Origin: Thecamonas trahens ATCC 50062
Lineage: Eukaryota > Apusozoa > Apusomonadida > Apusomonadidae
DNA: 37,352 nt
Assembly (NCBI RefSeq): GCF_000142905.1
Contig: NW_013657672.1
Location: 337,087-374,438 of the forward strand
Direction: 5' to 3'
A program made the translations under genes and the position numbers. This document shows positions 35,247 to 37,352 of the stretch, one piece after another. How positions within the stretch are numbered: the stretch's first letter is position 1; the number at the start of each line of letters is the position of its first letter. The notes below the pieces were generated by a model that saw nothing but the letters and a program-made list of their open reading frames with translations, did not search any database and had not been told where the DNA came from.

Positions 35247-35921
35247 ATGGAGAAGAGCATGCCGCTCCGTTCGCCCACGGGCACCGGCATCACCTCACTT
35301 GGACGGTGTGGTATGGGACGACGACGTGGACGGCGGCGGACGGGACGAGGGAAGGGCCGGGATACGCATCATGCACTGACGCTGACGCTGACCTTTACGC
35401 TGCGGAGTACCGAGGAGGTAGTGGCCTTTGAGGCTGTGCTGGGTCAAGTCGCTCAGGCAGCGGCGGGGCAGGCCGGGTGCACCCGGTACGAGATCTTGCG
35501 CGTGGTGGGTGGCCCGGGGCTGGAGCGGCCGCAGTATACGGTGATTGAGTCTTGGGCCTCGCTTGCTGCCCTCAATACTCATCTGGAGACGCCGAGTGTC
35601 GTCGCTGCCAATGCCGCGCTTGTCCCGCTGCTGCATGAGTCGGTCGAGGCGCGAACGCATGTGCCGCTGGCCAAGGCAAGGCGCCGTGTCGTTGCGGACG
35701 GTGAAGGGGTTCGTGACGAAGGCGATGGCGGTGATGGAGGCGTCGTCGACAAAGACAACGTAGGGAGCAATGCCGGTGTCGATGACGAGGATCCAGGGAG
35801 CGATGACGACGATTCAGGGAGCGATGACGAGAGCGATGACGACGATTCAGGGAGCGATGACGAGAGCGATGATGGGAGCAACTCGCTGGACGACCTGCTC
35901 GGATCCTCGGCTTCATTATGA
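35247..35921 (+). CDS. ABM-domain (antibiotic biosynthesis monooxygenase fold) protein with acidic repeat tail
   Basis: Single exon, 224 residues from the ATG at 35247; an earlier in-frame ATG at 35133 would give 262 residues but adds only Gly/Trp/Arg-rich sequence of leader type. After a basic segment (GRRRGRRRTGRGKGR), residues of the middle third fold as an ABM/YgiN dimeric alpha-beta domain: LTLTFTLRSTEEVVAFEAVL, GCTRYEILRVV, YTVIESWASLAALNTHLETP and NAALVPLL. Members degrade haem or oxidise quinones and aromatic compounds, or have no known activity. The C-terminal 60 residues are Asp/Ser repeats with a duplicated DDDDSGSDDES block. An ABM domain with a charged tail is unusual. The gene converges on TSG101 with 75 bases between stops. 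The domain call is good; start and role are uncertain. Confidence 0.75.
   Translation: MEKSMPLRSPTGTGITSLGRCGMGRRRGRRRTGRGKGRDTHHALTLTLTFTLRSTEEVVAFEAVLGQVAQAAAGQAGCTRYEILRVVGGPGLERPQYTVIESWASLAALNTHLETPSVVAANAALVPLLHESVEARTHVPLAKARRRVVADGEGVRDEGDGGDGGVVDKDNVGSNAGVDDEDPGSDDDDSGSDDESDDDDSGSDDESDDGSNSLDDLLGSSASL
35800..35878 (+). repeat. 36-base tandem duplication in the acidic tail
   Basis: The block GATGACGACGATTCAGGGAG followed by CGATGACGAGAG occurs twice in succession with a 36-base period and partial flanking copies, encoding DDDDSGSDDES. The copies are almost identical at DNA level, so the duplication is recent. Confidence 0.75.
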
Positions 35922-35996
35922 CCTCACTCGTTGTACTCATTCGACATCAACACCTCCTTTGGTCCCTGACCGGGCTAGTCCCCGAGCTGGGCACAC

Positions 35997-37283
35997 CTAC
36001 CGGTGCAGCCGATTAAGGACGGCACGCGCAAGAAACTGAGAACGCGCGAGAACGCGAACCTCCTTGAGAAATTGCGGAAGCGGGATGATGCCAGTTTGTA
36101 GGGCGCGGTTGAGAAAGTAAAATGCGTCCTCGATGGCCATGTTCTCTGCCACGGCGTCCAGCAGCTGCTGTTGGCGCGGTGTGGCCGGGACGATGTCGGC
36201 ATCGACGCTGTACGGCGGGCGTGCGAGCTCAGTCTCGATCACGGCCTGCGCCTCGTCGGTGGTACGTGCAATCATATGGCACGCTTGCCGGGTTGCCGCC
36301 AGTTCGGCCTCCAAGCGCATAATACCGGTCTCCAGCTGGCTCCGCCCATCCTTGAACCTGCTCTCCAGATCGCAGAGCCGCGCCACGTCATGGTTCGCCT
36401 CGAGCTCAAACGTCTGCAGCGCACGCGTCAGCTTTTCGCGCACCGCGCTCTGCAGCGACTCAAGCATAATCGCAGCCTCCTGCTCCTGCTCCTGCTCACG
36501 GGTAGCATGCGCAACGTCGGCAGCATCGACGGCGTCGGCGTCGGCGTTGGCAGCGGCAACAGGTGGAGGCTCGTCATAAGCCGGTGGTGCCGGGCGATCG
36601 TCAAACGCTGGTGGAGGTGGCATCGGCGGCGGGCCTCCAACACTGACATTGGGACTCGCATGAGATATAGGTAGAGTGAACGCCAGTGCAGGCGCAGTTG
36701 CAGGCTCGGGCGGCTTGGAGTACAGCGGCGGGTCGATCGAGTACACATCGGACATGTGGACGAGAAGCGCGACGAGCGATGAGCCATTATCACCGTTCCA
36801 CTGGTCGAGGTACTCAAGGCGACAGCGGCCAGCAAGATCGACGTGCGGGTGGCCGACCTTGAAGGTCATGTTGGGCGCCGGGGTGATGTACGTCTCGGGC
36901 GGTGAGTACGGGTAGTCGTGCCGGAGCCAGAGAGTGATTGGCAGGTTGTACCGCTGGCCCTGGTAAACAATGGGCACGGTACCCGTGAGACAGACCATCG
37001 GCACCGCCACTTCGCTCACCGTACTGCCGTCGACATACTGCCCGGCTCTGGCCAGGAGCGACGGATAGACCTCGACAGCATGCCCCACCTCGTCGACCAC
37101 CCGGGCACCCTCAGGGTACTGTCCGCCACCGCCACCGCCACCGCCACCGCCACCGCCACCGCCACCGCCACCGCCACCGCCACCGCCACACCGGGCATCG
37201 CAACCGTCAGCAGCCGTGTCAACCGGCGGCATCCGCGTCAATCGTCCCCATCCATCTGTCATACATGAGTCCAAGCCGTACAT
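35997..37283 (-). CDS. TSG101: ESCRT-I subunit TSG101/VPS23
   Basis: Single exon, 428 residues, ATG at 37283. Order: an unusual 22-residue Gly tract near residue 31-52, then a UEV domain (about 60-190: VPMVCLTGTVPIVYQGQRYN, PITLWLRHDYPYSPPETYIT, and an HPHVDLAGRCRLEYLDQWN core), a Pro-rich linker (GGPPPMPPPPAFDDRPAPP and PPAYDEPPP), a coiled coil (about 265-345) and a steadiness box at the C-terminus (DAFYFLNRALQTGIIPLPQF, LKEVRVLARSQFLARAV). As in TSG101, the UEV lacks the catalytic Cys of E2 enzymes and binds ubiquitin and PTAP-type motifs for cargo sorting into multivesicular bodies. The tail ends about ten residues earlier than the animal steadiness box. The N-terminal 60 residues before the UEV are longer than in animals. 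Other possible starts are the Met of MTDGW or MPPVD; all lie before the Gly tract. Confidence 0.93.
   Translation of the reverse strand: MYGLDSCMTDGWGRLTRMPPVDTAADGCDARCGGGGGGGGGGGGGGGGGGGGGGQYPEGARVVDEVGHAVEVYPSLLARAGQYVDGSTVSEVAVPMVCLTGTVPIVYQGQRYNLPITLWLRHDYPYSPPETYITPAPNMTFKVGHPHVDLAGRCRLEYLDQWNGDNGSSLVALLVHMSDVYSIDPPLYSKPPEPATAPALAFTLPISHASPNVSVGGPPPMPPPPAFDDRPAPPAYDEPPPVAAANADADAVDAADVAHATREQEQEQEAAIMLESLQSAVREKLTRALQTFELEANHDVARLCDLESRFKDGRSQLETGIMRLEAELAATRQACHMIARTTDEAQAVIETELARPPYSVDADIVPATPRQQQLLDAVAENMAIEDAFYFLNRALQTGIIPLPQFLKEVRVLARSQFLARAVLNRLHR
37123..37189 (-). repeat. CCGCCA hexamer repeat coding for a glycine tract
   Basis: About eleven CCGCCA units, read on the minus strand as GGT/GGC, give 22 consecutive Gly in TSG101 before the UEV domain. 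The motif also appears in a non-coding setting at 8543-8570. Confidence 0.85.
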
Positions 37284-37352
37284 CGCGGGCAGAGAGATGG
37301 ATGGTGGGAGGGGGAGGGGGACGGGGGGAGAGAAAGGGGATATTGAGCCAGC
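37284..37352 (-). promoter_or_regulatory. 5' flank of TSG101
   Basis: 69 bases of G-rich plus strand (C-rich in the TSG101 sense) reaching the edge of the window. This is the same kind of 5' flank as at most other genes here. The promoter may be cut off by the window boundary. Confidence 0.3.

Overview
This is nuclear DNA from a GC-rich, gene-dense unicellular eukaryote. It carries a spliceosomal LSm3, a Ragulator subunit, an ESCRT-I subunit, a mitochondrial PDH E2 and NDR/Hippo-type proteins, with short GT-AG introns. The mix of an MST/Hippo-like tail, a Dbf2/Sid2-type kinase, Ragulator and PET127 suits a free-living heterotrophic flagellate. An apusomonad such as Thecamonas would fit, but the species call is inference. 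I see no tRNA, rRNA, CRISPR, virus or transposon. The assembly has one 160-N gap and at least three places where a gene changes frame in mid-domain.

Layout (21 protein genes, most in divergent or convergent pairs with short spacers). 0.1-6.1 kb: GCK-domain protein (+), an M16 peptidase homologue interrupted by a MYND finger (-), and a secreted ceramidase-like protein (-). 6.2-12.9 kb: ARMH3 (-), LAMTOR1 (+), a PH protein ending in the phospho-motif tail and SARAH domain of an MST/Hippo kinase (-), and pyruvate dehydrogenase E2 (+). 12.9-19.9 kb: an unrecognised 710-residue protein (-), LSm3 (+), a Dbf2/Sid2-type NDR kinase (+), PET127 (-). 20.3-26.2 kb: a Tra2-like SR protein (-), TauD-type dioxygenase (-), SUT/SLC45 sugar transporter (-), aldo-keto reductase (+). 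26.2-37.3 kb: an ankyrin protein with a long Arg/Asp tail (-), a Golgi-type glycosyltransferase (+), a PH-SMP-C2 lipid-transfer protein (+), a small helical-repeat protein (-), an ABM-domain protein (+), TSG101/VPS23 (-).

The genes form no single pathway. Several serve membrane traffic and signalling (ARMH3, LAMTOR1, PH-SMP-C2, TSG101), several serve mitochondria (GCK, PDH E2, PET127), and two touch Hippo/MEN signalling (the PH-SARAH protein and the Dbf2-like kinase, about 5 kb apart). Introns I could place all fall in the first 80 codons and mostly use a GTACG donor. Long C tracts nearly always lie on the sense strand, 5' of a start codon or inside an intron.

The most interesting candidates are the kinase-less PH/MST-tail/SARAH protein and the MYND-interrupted, apparently inactive M16 homologue.
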